From Enterovibrio gelatinilyticus (GTDB lineage Bacteria; Pseudomonadota; Gammaproteobacteria; Enterobacterales; Vibrionaceae), in the NCBI RefSeq assembly GCF_028683095.1, contig NZ_JAJUBC010000015.1, positions 1 through 64,000 of the forward strand: 64,000 nucleotides of DNA, in the 5' to 3' direction. Positions 26,462 to 35,540 of the stretch are shown piece by piece. The translations under genes were made by a program, and so were the position numbers. A model generated the notes under the pieces. That model was given only the letters and a program-made list of their open reading frames with translations. It did not search any database and was not told where the DNA came from. The number at the start of each line of letters is the position of its first letter. The stretch's first letter is position 1.

Positions 26462-27352
26462 ATGTTGATTGATCGCAGCTTGTGTATCCCAGATCCGTCG
26501 CAACCCGCTTTGTGTCTGACCGATGCCAAGGTGGAGATCTCGCCGCCAACCGGAACGCATTTTTGGGGGCAATGGTTTGCTCGCGATACGGAAAAAGAAA
26601 ATGTGTCCGTGCTAAATGGCGTCAACCTCACTGTACCTGCGGGTGCGTGGTACATGCTGGTCGGCCCTAGTGGTTGCGGAAAATCCACCTTACTGAGCGT
26701 GTTGAACAACCTGACGCCGCTCTCGAGTGGGCAGGCGTTGAAATTTGGCGTTCCTGTAGATTGCTGGGGGCGTAAATGGGAGTGCTGCCCGGGCACGCGA
26801 ACGGGAACCGTGTTTCAGACGCCTGCTTTGTTCGATCAACTCACGGCGCTTGAAAATGTCTGTATGGGCTTTGAGTGCCGTGAGAAATGCACGACGCAGG
26901 AAAAACATGACAAAGCGTTGCTGGTGATGGAGGCGCTCGACGTAGCCCGTTTTGCCCTCCGGTTCCCGAGTGAGTTATCGGGCGGTCAACAACAGCGCAT
27001 ATCTATCGCGCGCGCTTTGGTGGGCGATCCTGATCTTCTGTTGATGGACGAACCATTGTCGGCGCTCGATGAAGCCAATGCCCGCATTGTGAATCGCTTG
27101 CTATTGGAGCGACAGCAAGCGGGAACCACGATTCTGATGGCATCTCACCGTTTGGGTGAATGCTTGGAAGCCTGCTCCGCCAAAGTCGAAATGGACGCTG
27201 GCGTGGTGACCTCTGTGGATGTGTGTAATTTCTTGCCAAAAGACTTGCCAAGCTCCACACCAAGAGACTTGCCGCAAGACCTGCCTCAAACCGTAGAGAT
27301 GTCGAAATCTGACGCTCTTAAACCAACAAGGAATGCAAGTGTATGGAACTAA
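26462..27352 (+). CDS. ABC transporter ATPase, polar amino acid type
   Basis: 296 residues from the ATG at 26462 (AAAGGAGGAG site); the longer frame from 26270 overlaps the binding-protein gene. Walker A GPSGCGKSTLL near residue 67, signature LSGGQQQRISIARAL near 166, Walker B LLLMDEPLSALDEA near 189, H-loop MASHR near 220. It has an unusual C-terminal tail with a DLP repeat (LPKDLPSS, PRDLPQDLPQ) not needed for ATPase action. The 3' end overlaps the OsmC gene by 10 bp, so translation is coupled. Confidence 0.9.
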   Translation: MLIDRSLCIPDPSQPALCLTDAKVEISPPTGTHFWGQWFARDTEKENVSVLNGVNLTVPAGAWYMLVGPSGCGKSTLLSVLNNLTPLSSGQALKFGVPVDCWGRKWECCPGTRTGTVFQTPALFDQLTALENVCMGFECREKCTTQEKHDKALLVMEALDVARFALRFPSELSGGQQQRISIARALVGDPDLLLMDEPLSALDEANARIVNRLLLERQQAGTTILMASHRLGECLEACSAKVEMDAGVVTSVDVCNFLPKDLPSSTPRDLPQDLPQTVEMSKSDALKPTRNASVWN

Positions 27353-27807
27353 AGTCGCAAGATGTCAGGCTGTTCGATGTGCAACTGACTTATCAAACGG
27401 ATTACCTGTTTAAAAACGTCGCCAGTGAGCATGGCAATCAGGCGGGCGACCCTTATATGAGTGACGAGCCGGATCCTGTTGGCAATAACAGCGGACCGTC
27501 TACGCCAGCCTTGCTGGGAAGTGCGGTTGGGCACTGTCTATCGGCGTCGTTGCTCGAACATATGCGCTTTCATGGCGCAAACACTGAGGAAGGCTGCATC
27601 GTGACGGATGCGCAAATCACAGTGCATAAAGGCGATGAGGGATACCCCCGCATCCGTGAAATCAATGTGACGATAAGGGCGAATGACGGCGGAAAACTCA
27701 GCAGTCAAAATCGCGCTTCCATAGAGCGGAATTTCAAAAAGCACTGCACTGTCTCTGCTTCTTTGTCTCCGGCTTTCCCTATCAACGTCACTGTTGAATG
27801 GACATGA
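27343..27807 (+). CDS. OsmC/Ohr-family protein
   Basis: 154 residues. Both redox cysteines are in place: AVGHCLSASLLEHMR near residue 66 and FKKHCTVSASL near 136, the pattern of OsmC-type peroxidases that reduce organic hydroperoxides with thiol help. The N-terminus (residues 1-45) is longer and more variable than in classical OsmC. Start ATG overlaps the ATPase end, and a ribosome site plus GTG follow 12 bp after its stop, so it belongs to the ABC/diiron operon. It may protect against organic peroxides formed by, or bind products of, the oxygenase encoded next. Confidence 0.85.
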   Translation: MELKSQDVRLFDVQLTYQTDYLFKNVASEHGNQAGDPYMSDEPDPVGNNSGPSTPALLGSAVGHCLSASLLEHMRFHGANTEEGCIVTDAQITVHKGDEGYPRIREINVTIRANDGGKLSSQNRASIERNFKKHCTVSASLSPAFPINVTVEWT

Positions 27808-27819
27808 AGGAGAGATTAA

Positions 27820-28626
27820 GTGTCAAACATTCTTACTGAAACCCAACGCGTTCAGAGCCAAGCGTATAAAGATCTTCTGGCTTATGTGGTCACCAATACG
27901 ATCTCTGGCGAGATCATGGCGGTGAACAATTACACCACTATGGTCCCCTTGATTGATGACGTGGATGAAAAAATCCATGTGGTTAAGCAAGCGAGAGATG
28001 AGGGTGGCCATGTTAATGCGCTTTCAAAACTCGCGGCGCATGTCGATTTCCCAACCATGAAGGGCATGGTTGAGCCTCAGTGGAAAGAGATTGGCCGTTT
28101 TGTGAAAGAGCGTGCCAGAGAAGGGGATTTGACTGCCTGTATCATCGCGCAGGACATCATGGTTGAAACCTTCGCTACCGTGGCTTACACCGCCCTGCAA
28201 CGCAACACGGACAAACATACGCGTAGTCTTGCTGCCAGTATCTACCTTGAAGAAGTGGCTCACTTGCAGCACGGTGTCGACCAAATTCATCGCATGCTCG
28301 ATAACGATGCGGAAGACGTTCACCGTGCGTTTGAGATGGCACACAAAGCAGTGATGCCAGCCATGATGAGCATGGTGAATTACAACTGCTTTAGCCTCTG
28401 TGACCAGCTGAAAATCAAGTGTTCTACGGTGTCGCTGGGTGTGATCGAGCAAGATTTGGATCAACTGCGTATCGACGCTATTGATACTTATATGGAGAAA
28501 ATCGATCGCATTGGATTAGATCCGAATCGTGTTGCCCCATTGTTTTCATCGCTCGTGGACGATGACCCTTCTAAATGGCAACCGAAAAACAAAGACGATA
28601 TCTCAGGGATCAGTTGCTGCCATTGA
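27820..28626 (+). CDS. Ferritin-like diiron protein, aldehyde-deformylating-oxygenase-like
   Basis: 268 residues, GTG start after AAGGAGAG. A four-helix diiron set is visible: E31, E61xxH64, E116 and E145xxH148. The spacings 55 (E61-E116) and 29 (E116-E145) equal those of cyanobacterial aldehyde-deformylating oxygenase (ligands 32, 60/63, 115, 144/147). The C-terminal 100 residues are extra and end in SCCH, a possible metal or thiol site. The protein probably activates O2 on a hydrophobic or aldehyde substrate. Other ferritin-like oxygenases (AurF or MiaE groups) remain possible. It lies directly before an acyl-reductase-like SDR. A GGGCGAAGC-GCTTCGCCC hairpin follows the stop (28638-28661). 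Confidence 0.7.
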   Translation: MSNILTETQRVQSQAYKDLLAYVVTNTISGEIMAVNNYTTMVPLIDDVDEKIHVVKQARDEGGHVNALSKLAAHVDFPTMKGMVEPQWKEIGRFVKERAREGDLTACIIAQDIMVETFATVAYTALQRNTDKHTRSLAASIYLEEVAHLQHGVDQIHRMLDNDAEDVHRAFEMAHKAVMPAMMSMVNYNCFSLCDQLKIKCSTVSLGVIEQDLDQLRIDAIDTYMEKIDRIGLDPNRVAPLFSSLVDDDPSKWQPKNKDDISGISCCH

Positions 28627-28713
28627 TGGCGAAACTCGGGCGAAGCTTATGCTTCGCCCAACTCAAACTTGGCCCAATATTGATTTGCAAGACATTAACA
28701 AGGATGAATGTGC

Positions 28714-29814
28714 ATGCGTATTCTAGTTCTCGGTGCAAATGGTTAAGTGGGGCGCTTGGTGTCAGCGGCCATTTTAATGGAAGCGAATCACCAAATTGTT
28801 CTGGCTTCGCGAAGCCCAGACTCCTTTGAGTCGTTGAAAAAGGACATTGTGCATCTCGCAAAGGATACGTTAGCAGCATCTGAGGAAGCGCTAACACTGA
28901 GTGACAGTGAGCTGGAAGCCCTGTTCGATACCGTGTGTTTCAATGACACATTGTTTGATGCACCTGAGGTTGTCGGTGTGGACATGGTGATTAACTGCAT
29001 TGGCTCGGTGGAATACTTCAACGAAGAAAATCTTCAAGCGGTTAATGTAGAACTCACGCGCTGGATATTGGCGCAATCGAAAGCCAAAGGGATTGAGAAA
29101 CACATCTACATTTCCACCGCCTTTGCCCCAGCCGTCAGCGACGGTCAAATTGAAGAGCGAGTTTATGGGGATGAAGGGGACGACCCAACGCTTTATACCA
29201 AAACCAAACGTAATGCTGAGCGTCAGGTAGCGGAATCTGGCCTCAACTACCTGATCATTCGCCCTTCCGTTGTGATTGGTGATAGTCGCACCGGACACTA
29301 CGCGGGAAAGCGCTACGGTATATACCAACTGTGGGATGGCGCCAAGCGGTTACTTCCGGAAAAAATCGATGTGATGCGGCTTGCTTGCCCCGATGGGCAG
29401 ATGAATTTCCTGCATCAAGATGCGCTCATTGAAGTGATGCGCTTTGTGCTCCGCCATCCAATCGATAACAACATCATCAATCTGGTATCAGATTCCACGT
29501 TAGCGCCCACCATGGAAGATTTGTGGTCGTTGCTATTTCAAGAAATTGGTCAGCCTGAACAGCTTGAATGGGCAGCGAGTAATGACACCCTCGATTACCG
29601 CGGTTTGTCGCCGAGAGTGCGTGCGTTTAATGCGTTTTGTCGCACTAACTTGGAAATTGCGAGCAGAAAATGGACTTTTGATCGCTCCACCATCAATGCA
29701 ATGAAGGCTCAAGGATTGCCATTTGCCGAGGCGCTACTGCCAAGTATCGGTGTGTGTCAGGCGCATTACATGTGGTTGTACAACGAAAACAAAGGACGAG
29801 TGTTTAATGAATAA
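28714..29814 (+). pseudogene. Thioester-reductase-like SDR with in-frame stop
   Basis: Reading from the ATG at 28714 gives MRILVLGANG, then TAA (28744-28746), then VGRLVSAAILM and a long intact frame to 29814. The TAA falls inside the Rossmann GxxGxxG loop (GANG-x-VGR), where relatives have an amino acid. The rest is an extended SDR of about 355 residues with INCIGSVEYF, YISTAF, the catalytic YTKTK near codon 170 and a NDUFA9/thioester-reductase-like C-terminus. Translation could restart at the GTG at 28747, but that product lacks the start of the NAD(P)-binding strand. Recent nonsense mutation, base error or readthrough are the options. Its 3' end overlaps the RND gene by 8 bp. Confidence 0.8.
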
Positions 29815-32161
29815 TGTGACCACCAAAGTATCGAGTTTTGAGCAGTTTCTCATTCGGTTGGTTTCATCCGTACTTGCCCGTCCCAAGCTCACGCTGATCA
29901 TTGTGTTGGGCGCGATATTCGCGCTTGCTGGGGGATTGGCAACGCTGGAAGTGAATAACTCGGCACGTGTATTTCTTGCTGTGGGTTCTCCAGAAAAAGT
30001 GGCTTTGGATGAACTAGAAGCTAACTATTCCAAAGACGAAAACGTCATGTTTGTGGTGGTTCCCCCAGAGGGAGAATCCGCCACTAGCCCCAAAACGTTG
30101 TCGCTCGTGCGTGCATTGACCGATGAGTTGTGGCAATCCCCTTACGCGAGAAAAGTGACCTCCTTGGTGAACTTCATTGACCCTGTTGCCGATGCAGATG
30201 GCGGCGGAATGATTGTTGACGATTTGGTCATGACTGGGGAAGAAGAGAGCGCTGAAACGCAGGAGACCTTGTCTCGATTTTTTGAGGAACGGCCTGACGT
30301 TATCGGTAACTTGGTAGCGAAAGAGGGCAATGCCACCACAGTATTTTTAACGGTTGCCATGTCCAGCCAAGACTTGTTGGCCGTAAAAAAAGTGGCGCTG
30401 CATGCGCGTGAACTTCAACAAACGTATCTTGAAAAATACCCGGATTATCAAATCTATCTGACAGGCTTAGTGATGTTGGATTATGCGCTCAACGAAGCCA
30501 GCGACAATGATTCGGGGTCACTGGTTCCCATCATGATTGTGTTGGTTTTAGTGCTGATCGGCGCATTATTTCGCGCGTTCGTGCCGCCTTTGATTGCGTT
30601 GATGGTGATCCTTCTCAGCATTCTTGCTTCCGTCGGCGCGGTGGCGTGGGCGGGTATTCAGCTCAATACTGCATCTGGGGCAGCACCGTTGATCATCCTT
30701 GTGTTGGCGGTCGCCAATGTGGTGCACATTCTGACGAAGACGTATCAGTTACGCCATACGATGCCAAACTCAAACCCCCAGACCATTATTCTTGCTGCGA
30801 TGGCATACAACGTTGTGCCTCTGTCGCTCACCAATCTCACGACGTTTGTGGGCTTTATCAGCCTTAACTTTTCTGATGTTGTGCCGTTTGGCGAACTAGG
30901 CACTATCGCAGCGTTGGGGGTGCTAACCAGCCTGGTGGTTAACCTCACCATTACACCTGTGGTGCTGCAAGCGTGGTTATCTCGTCGTAAAAAGCCATTA
31001 CCTCGTTTGCCTAATGTGCATTTTGGACGGCTGGCTGAACGCGTTTGTGTGAATGCACGTTGGATCTTGTTTGTGTTCGGATCGCTAGGGGTTACTGCCT
31101 TGCTTGGTTTGCAGTTGATCACCTTCAATGACAACTTTGTCGAGTACTTTGATGATCGCAATGCATTCCGTGGTCAGACAGATAGCGTGCAGGAACATTG
31201 GGGCGGCATGGGGTTGATTGAATACTCCTTTGACGCGCCAACCGGTAAGACCGTCGCGGATTTGGCTTATTTGGAACAAGTAGACGCCTTCGCGCAGTGG
31301 CTTCGTCAGCAGCCCCATGTGAATGCTGTTATCGCGCTGCCTGACCATTTAGCAAGATTGAATCAAGCCTTTAATAACCTTGATGCGCCAACGCTTGCCG
31401 ACGACCCGTATCTCTCGTCGCAGCTTTTAACTACTTATGAAATATCTGCGCCATACGGGCACAGCCTCACTGACCGCGTCACGCCAGATTATGTCTCGTC
31501 TCGATTGTCAGTGATGACGGATAACTTGTCTTCAGCGGAAACCATTGAGATAGAAAAGGCGGCAGAGGATTGGATGCAACAGAACGCGCCACTGCTTGCC
31601 GGAACGTCGGGCACGGGACTGTCGCTGGCTTTTGCATATGTGTCTGAACGAAACAGCATGTCCATGCTATTGGGTAATTTAACCACCATCGTTACCATCT
31701 CGTTCTTGCTGTTACTGGCTTGGCGTTCTTGGACGATGGGGATATTCAGCCTGATCCCTAATTTGCTTCCTATCATGATCGTGTTGGGAATTTGGGGCTA
31801 TTTTGTCGGCGAGATCAACTTGGCGGTCTCTGTGGTGGGGGCCATGGTCATGGGGATCGTGGTTGATGACACTGTGTATATTTTGACGAAATATCAGGAG
31901 TCGCGAAAACAGGGGGCTTCGGTGGAGCAAGCGGTGGTCGATGTGTACTCGGGCGTGGGGCTTGCGCTGATCACCACAACCGTGGTGATTGCTTTGGGTT
32001 TCGCGGTCATGGCGACATCGAGTTTCGCCATTAACGCCAACCTTGGTTTGTTAGCGCTTGGCGTGGTGATTGTGGCATTGCTTTACGATTTTCTGTTTAT
32101 CCCCGCGCTGCTGATTACGGTGAATCATGCATTTCAACGACACACGGCTCAGGAGGTTTAG
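29807..32161 (+). CDS. RND/MMPL-type hydrophobe exporter
   Basis: 784 residues from the ATG at 29807 inside the end of the SDR gene. Twelve membrane helices in two repeats of one helix, a large periplasmic loop and five helices: TM1 at residues 25-45, loop to about 245, TM2-6 about 248-385, TM7 about 418, loop to about 615, TM8-12 to the end. Asp pairs in TM4/TM10 regions (GIVVDDTVYILTKYQ) resemble the MMPL/COG1033 group, which moves lipids and other hydrophobic molecules from inner membrane to periplasm. It works with the periplasmic protein encoded next and perhaps the barrel at 21165. Confidence 0.88.
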   Translation: MNNVTTKVSSFEQFLIRLVSSVLARPKLTLIIVLGAIFALAGGLATLEVNNSARVFLAVGSPEKVALDELEANYSKDENVMFVVVPPEGESATSPKTLSLVRALTDELWQSPYARKVTSLVNFIDPVADADGGGMIVDDLVMTGEEESAETQETLSRFFEERPDVIGNLVAKEGNATTVFLTVAMSSQDLLAVKKVALHARELQQTYLEKYPDYQIYLTGLVMLDYALNEASDNDSGSLVPIMIVLVLVLIGALFRAFVPPLIALMVILLSILASVGAVAWAGIQLNTASGAAPLIILVLAVANVVHILTKTYQLRHTMPNSNPQTIILAAMAYNVVPLSLTNLTTFVGFISLNFSDVVPFGELGTIAALGVLTSLVVNLTITPVVLQAWLSRRKKPLPRLPNVHFGRLAERVCVNARWILFVFGSLGVTALLGLQLITFNDNFVEYFDDRNAFRGQTDSVQEHWGGMGLIEYSFDAPTGKTVADLAYLEQVDAFAQWLRQQPHVNAVIALPDHLARLNQAFNNLDAPTLADDPYLSSQLLTTYEISAPYGHSLTDRVTPDYVSSRLSVMTDNLSSAETIEIEKAAEDWMQQNAPLLAGTSGTGLSLAFAYVSERNSMSMLLGNLTTIVTISFLLLLAWRSWTMGIFSLIPNLLPIMIVLGIWGYFVGEINLAVSVVGAMVMGIVVDDTVYILTKYQESRKQGASVEQAVVDVYSGVGLALITTTVVIALGFAVMATSSFAINANLGLLALGVVIVALLYDFLFIPALLITVNHAFQRHTAQEV

Positions 32162-32162
32162 C

Positions 32163-32981
32163 ATGGAAAAGACAATTCCTTTTGCACTGTCAGCGCTTTT
32201 GTTTTCGTCGCCATTGCTGTTTACGTCTTCATTGATGGCGGCAGACAATAACGCGGAAAAAGGGCGTGAAATCGCTGAGAAAATGGATCAATCCTATTCT
32301 GGTTATGGCACTTCTAGTGCCGATGGAGAAATGGTGCTCTATTTGGGTAATCGCGAAGTGAAGCGCTCGTTTCGTAGCCTGACGTTGGAAGACTTAGATA
32401 ACTCTCCCTCGGAATACAATGTGCTGGTGTTTGAATCCCCCGGTGACATGAGAGGCATTGCGCTGCTCACCCATGCGAGAACCGAGCCCGTTGACGATAA
32501 CCAATGGTTGTATCTGCCCGCAGCGTCCCGTACTAAGCGTATTTCTAGCTCCAATGTTTCGGGGAAATTCGTGTCATCTGAGTTTTCTTATGAAGATCTC
32601 GCGAAACAGGAAGTGGATGAATACACCTACCAATGGCTCGCGACAGAGCCTTGTCCAAACAGTGGTTTGACGTGTGAGGTGATAGAAACCTATCCCAAAA
32701 ACAAGAACTCGGGCTACACCAAACGCGTGATTTGGGTAGACACGGAAGAGAATCGGGCTCAGAAGGTTGTTTTCTACAATCGTCATGGTGTTCATGAAAA
32801 AACGCTACTGCTGTCAGATTATACTTTGCCGGATAACGGGCGTTGGCGTCCACTGACGCTGGATATGGAAAATGCGCTAAACGGCAGAAGAACGGTAATG
32901 AAGTGGTCGAATTATCAGTTTGGTGAAACGCTCAAAAAGAACGACTTTAAAAGCCAGCGATTACAGGCCCTGTCTCGCTAG
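32163..32981 (+). CDS. LolA-like periplasmic carrier (outer membrane lipoprotein-sorting protein family)
   Basis: 272 residues. Signal peptide (LLFTSSLMA, cut before AD). Start 1 bp after the RND stop. The domain is the half-open beta barrel of the LolA-like family that accompanies COG1033 RND proteins: MVLYLGNREVKRSFRSLTLE, WLYLPAASRTKRISSS, FSYEDLAKQEVDEYTYQW and the closing MEMENALNGRRTVMKWSNYQFG-like region are typical. It probably carries a hydrophobic molecule across the periplasm. Last gene of the ArsR-controlled operon. Confidence 0.85.
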   Translation: MEKTIPFALSALLFSSPLLFTSSLMAADNNAEKGREIAEKMDQSYSGYGTSSADGEMVLYLGNREVKRSFRSLTLEDLDNSPSEYNVLVFESPGDMRGIALLTHARTEPVDDNQWLYLPAASRTKRISSSNVSGKFVSSEFSYEDLAKQEVDEYTYQWLATEPCPNSGLTCEVIETYPKNKNSGYTKRVIWVDTEENRAQKVVFYNRHGVHEKTLLLSDYTLPDNGRWRPLTLDMENALNGRRTVMKWSNYQFGETLKKNDFKSQRLQALSR

Positions 32982-33060
32982 CACTGGTGATTCGAAGGTT
33001 AGCAACAAGCAATAACTGACCTTTATTGCAGCAGTGCGTATCGACCAGGAAAATGGTGTT

Positions 33061-33399
33061 TTAATGGCCCATGTATTGGTCGATAAGTGCTTCGAGCTTG
33101 CTTTCTAGTGCGGTCTCAAAGTCGTCCAAACTATGATCCAAGCTCGAAAGGTATTTTGCGGCTTGGTCTTGGGTCATTTTCTTTCCGAGTACGTTGAACT
33201 GCATCTCAGGAAGACTTTTGTCATTTCGGGGTACAACATCAAGTGCGATGTGGTCGGTATTCAGTGCCTGCATCTCTTGCGTAATGTACTGACAGAAATC
33301 ATCAATTTTGTCTGCGCCTTGTGGCCCCAAGCAGCCGGGTTCAAGGCGACAAATTACGCTTAATTTCATGTTGTCAGGTACTGAAGACGTGTTTCCCAT
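33061..33399 (-). CDS. Conserved hypothetical protein
   Basis: 112 residues from the ATG at 33399, 8 bp after GGAG; the frame back to 33480 has no ribosome site. It is soluble, with four Cys-containing positions in the first 35 residues (VICRLEPGCLG, DFCQY) and a helical acidic second half ending YMGH. Function unknown. Single gene convergent with the RND/LolA operon. Confidence 0.55.
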   Translation of the reverse strand: MGNTSSVPDNMKLSVICRLEPGCLGPQGADKIDDFCQYITQEMQALNTDHIALDVVPRNDKSLPEMQFNVLGKKMTQDQAAKYLSSLDHSLDDFETALESKLEALIDQYMGH

Positions 33400-33677
33400 A
33401 CAAAAGGCTCCAAAGTGATTGTGTGCATACGGTTTAAAAAAGCATAAACCACAATCGGAAGCCATGCTGGTTTTGTCCATCGTTCACGTGCTTCAAGCAC
33501 AGCGCCTTCGCGAGTAAGCAGAGCAAGATACGTGAATAGCGCGATGCAAGATCGGGGAGCGACCAGATCTTGGTGGGCACAACTATCAATTGGGAAGAAA
33601 TGTGATTTCTGTTACACTTCTCGCCTCTCCAGTAAGTCGTGTTGATTACACTGGATTACCTAACACTAGGATTCGTT

Positions 33678-34160
33678 TTGACCAATAATGATATTTTGCG
33701 TCGTATTCGCTACGCGTTTGATTTTAAAGATAAAGCAGTCGTTGAAATTTTTGCTCTTGCTGACGTTACCGTGACGCAAGACCAAGTGGTTGCTTGGTTG
33801 AAGAAAGATGAAGACGCGGCGTTCGTTAAGATGAACGCTGTTGAACTGTCTTCGTTCTTGAACGGCCTGATCAACCTAAAACGCGGCAAGCGCGAAGGCG
33901 AACAACCTAAACCAGAAGCACGTTTGAGCAACAACATGGTGTTCCAAAAGCTTCGTATTGCGTTGAATCTTAAAGCCGAAGATATTTTAGACATCTTGGC
34001 GCTGGTGAACTTCAACATTAGCAAGCATGAACTGAGTGCGTTTTTCCGTAAGCCGGACAACAAGCATTACCGTGAATGTAAAGACCAGATTCTACGTAAT
34101 TTCTTGACGGGTGTTCAGCGTCAACTGCGCCCAGACGATGTGACTGAATACGCTGAGTAA
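33678..34160 (+). CDS. yehS: DUF1456 protein YehS
   Basis: 160 residues built of two DUF1456 repeats (about residues 1-70 and 80-145), each starting NNDILRRIRYAF- or NNMVFQKLRIAL-like with an FLNGLI/FLTGV end. It follows E. coli YehS along its length. The start is a TTG at 33678 after AGGA; the upstream in-frame codons do not match the family start. Biochemical role unknown. A strong terminator follows. Confidence 0.85.
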   Translation: MTNNDILRRIRYAFDFKDKAVVEIFALADVTVTQDQVVAWLKKDEDAAFVKMNAVELSSFLNGLINLKRGKREGEQPKPEARLSNNMVFQKLRIALNLKAEDILDILALVNFNISKHELSAFFRKPDNKHYRECKDQILRNFLTGVQRQLRPDDVTEYAE

Positions 34161-34223
34161 TCGTGTGACCTTGTCATGAGAATCGCTGAGTAAACCGTTG
34201 GTATAACGTGGTGTTCAGCCAAA

Positions 34224-34250
34224 ACAAAGCCCGACTCGTTCGGGCTTTGT
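34224..34250. terminator. Bidirectional terminator between yehS and the helicase gene
   Basis: Perfect 11-bp stem ACAAAGCCCGA (34224-34234) / TCGGGCTTTGT (34240-34250), with T and A runs on both sides. It lies between convergent genes. Confidence 0.85.
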
Positions 34251-34298
34251 TGTATCTGGGAGAGACTAAAGTGTTAGCGACAAATACGGGAGGTGCGA

Positions 34299-35540
34299 TT
34301 AACGGTTCTTCGATGCAAACTGTTTGATGCTGCGTTTGCTGTTGCTGCGGCGATTGGCCTTTTTGTCTCGCGGAGCGCGTTTACGTTCACCCGTCGCGCT
34401 GGCTTCTGCGGGTTTGTCGGTCACAGGAAAACCATCCAATTCATTCAAGGCAAGCTCGCGGCCTGTGAGCTGACGAATTGCTGCTAGCGCGTCTTGTTCG
34501 CCGTGACATACCAATGACAAAGCAAGACCATTTTCACCTGCACGAGCGGTACGGCCTACGCGGTGTACGTAAACAGGGGCATTAGGCGGCAGATCAGCGT
34601 TGATCACCACAGGTAAGGCATCAATGTGAATACCGCGTGAAAGCAAATCGGTGGAGACCAGTACGGTGATATTTCCGGCTTTAAAGTCAGCCAACGTTTG
34701 TTCACGTGCGGCTTGGTCTTTGTCACCGTGCAGCGCTGCAACGGACACGCCCGCTTTGGCAACTTTTTTTGCTAAGGCATCAGCCGCATTACGCTCAGCC
34801 ACAAACACCAGCACTTGCTTCCAGTCATGCTGCTTGATTAATGCAATTAGCGCCTGCGCTTTGCTGCCCTTGTTAACCAAATACACGCGCTCTTCAATCT
34901 CATCGACCACGCTGTTCTTTTCGTCTGCTTCGATACGAACAGGCTTAAATAGCAATGCCAACGCCGCAGATTCAAGGGCAACGGGAAGGGTGGCGGAAAA
35001 CAGCAGGGTTTGTCGCTTGGGAGGCATGGCGGCGATGATGCGCTGCACATCTGGCCAGAATCCCATTTCTAATAGGCGATCGGCTTCATCTAGCACCAAA
35101 TGTTTTACCCCAGAGAGTGTCACAAGGTTTTGATTGATGAAGTCCAGCAAGCGGCCGGGTGTGGCAACGATGACTTGAGGCTGCAAGGCAAGTGCGGCGA
35201 TTTGCTGTTCTGGCTCAACACCACCACAAAGGGTAAGCACTTTGATACCTAGTGATGTGCTGACATCTTGAAGAGATTGCGCGACTTGCATTGCCAGCTC
35301 TCGCGTGGGTACAAGTACTACATTTTGAATGTTGGTGTTCTCGATGTCAGTGCGCTGGAGCAGTGGTAGGCCAAAAGCCAGTGTCTTACCGCTGCCCGTT
35401 TGGGCCATGGCAAGCATATCGCTTCCTGCAAGCGCTACGGGAATGGCCTCACGCTGTATTCGCGTTGGTGTAGATAAGTGGCTTGGCATTGCACTAAGCA
35501 AAGCAGGGGTCAGGTTCAGCGCAGAAAAGGTCATGGGCAT
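34299..35540 (-). CDS. DEAD-box RNA helicase, RhlE type
   Basis: 413 residues. All helicase motifs are present: Q motif (PTRIQREAIP), I (AQTGSGKT, near 45), Ia (PTRELA), II (VLDEADRLLEMGF, near 150), III (SATLP), IV-V (HGDKDQ, VSTDLLSRGIH) and VI (HRVGRTARAG). The basic C-terminal tail (KRAPRDKKANRRSNSKRS) is the usual RNA-binding extension. It unwinds RNA in ribosome assembly or mRNA decay. Start 35540 or the ATG 6 bp downstream. The pattern is nearest RhlE; the exact orthologue is not fixed. Confidence 0.9.
   Translation of the reverse strand: MPMTFSALNLTPALLSAMPSHLSTPTRIQREAIPVALAGSDMLAMAQTGSGKTLAFGLPLLQRTDIENTNIQNVVLVPTRELAMQVAQSLQDVSTSLGIKVLTLCGGVEPEQQIAALALQPQVIVATPGRLLDFINQNLVTLSGVKHLVLDEADRLLEMGFWPDVQRIIAAMPPKRQTLLFSATLPVALESAALALLFKPVRIEADEKNSVVDEIEERVYLVNKGSKAQALIALIKQHDWKQVLVFVAERNAADALAKKVAKAGVSVAALHGDKDQAAREQTLADFKAGNITVLVSTDLLSRGIHIDALPVVINADLPPNAPVYVHRVGRTARAGENGLALSLVCHGEQDALAAIRQLTGRELALNELDGFPVTDKPAEASATGERKRAPRDKKANRRSNSKRSIKQFASKNR

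Noticed and set aside
26239-26796. Long minus-strand frame over the binding-protein and ATPase genes
   Set aside because: Antisense to two clear genes with intact motifs; no start signal.
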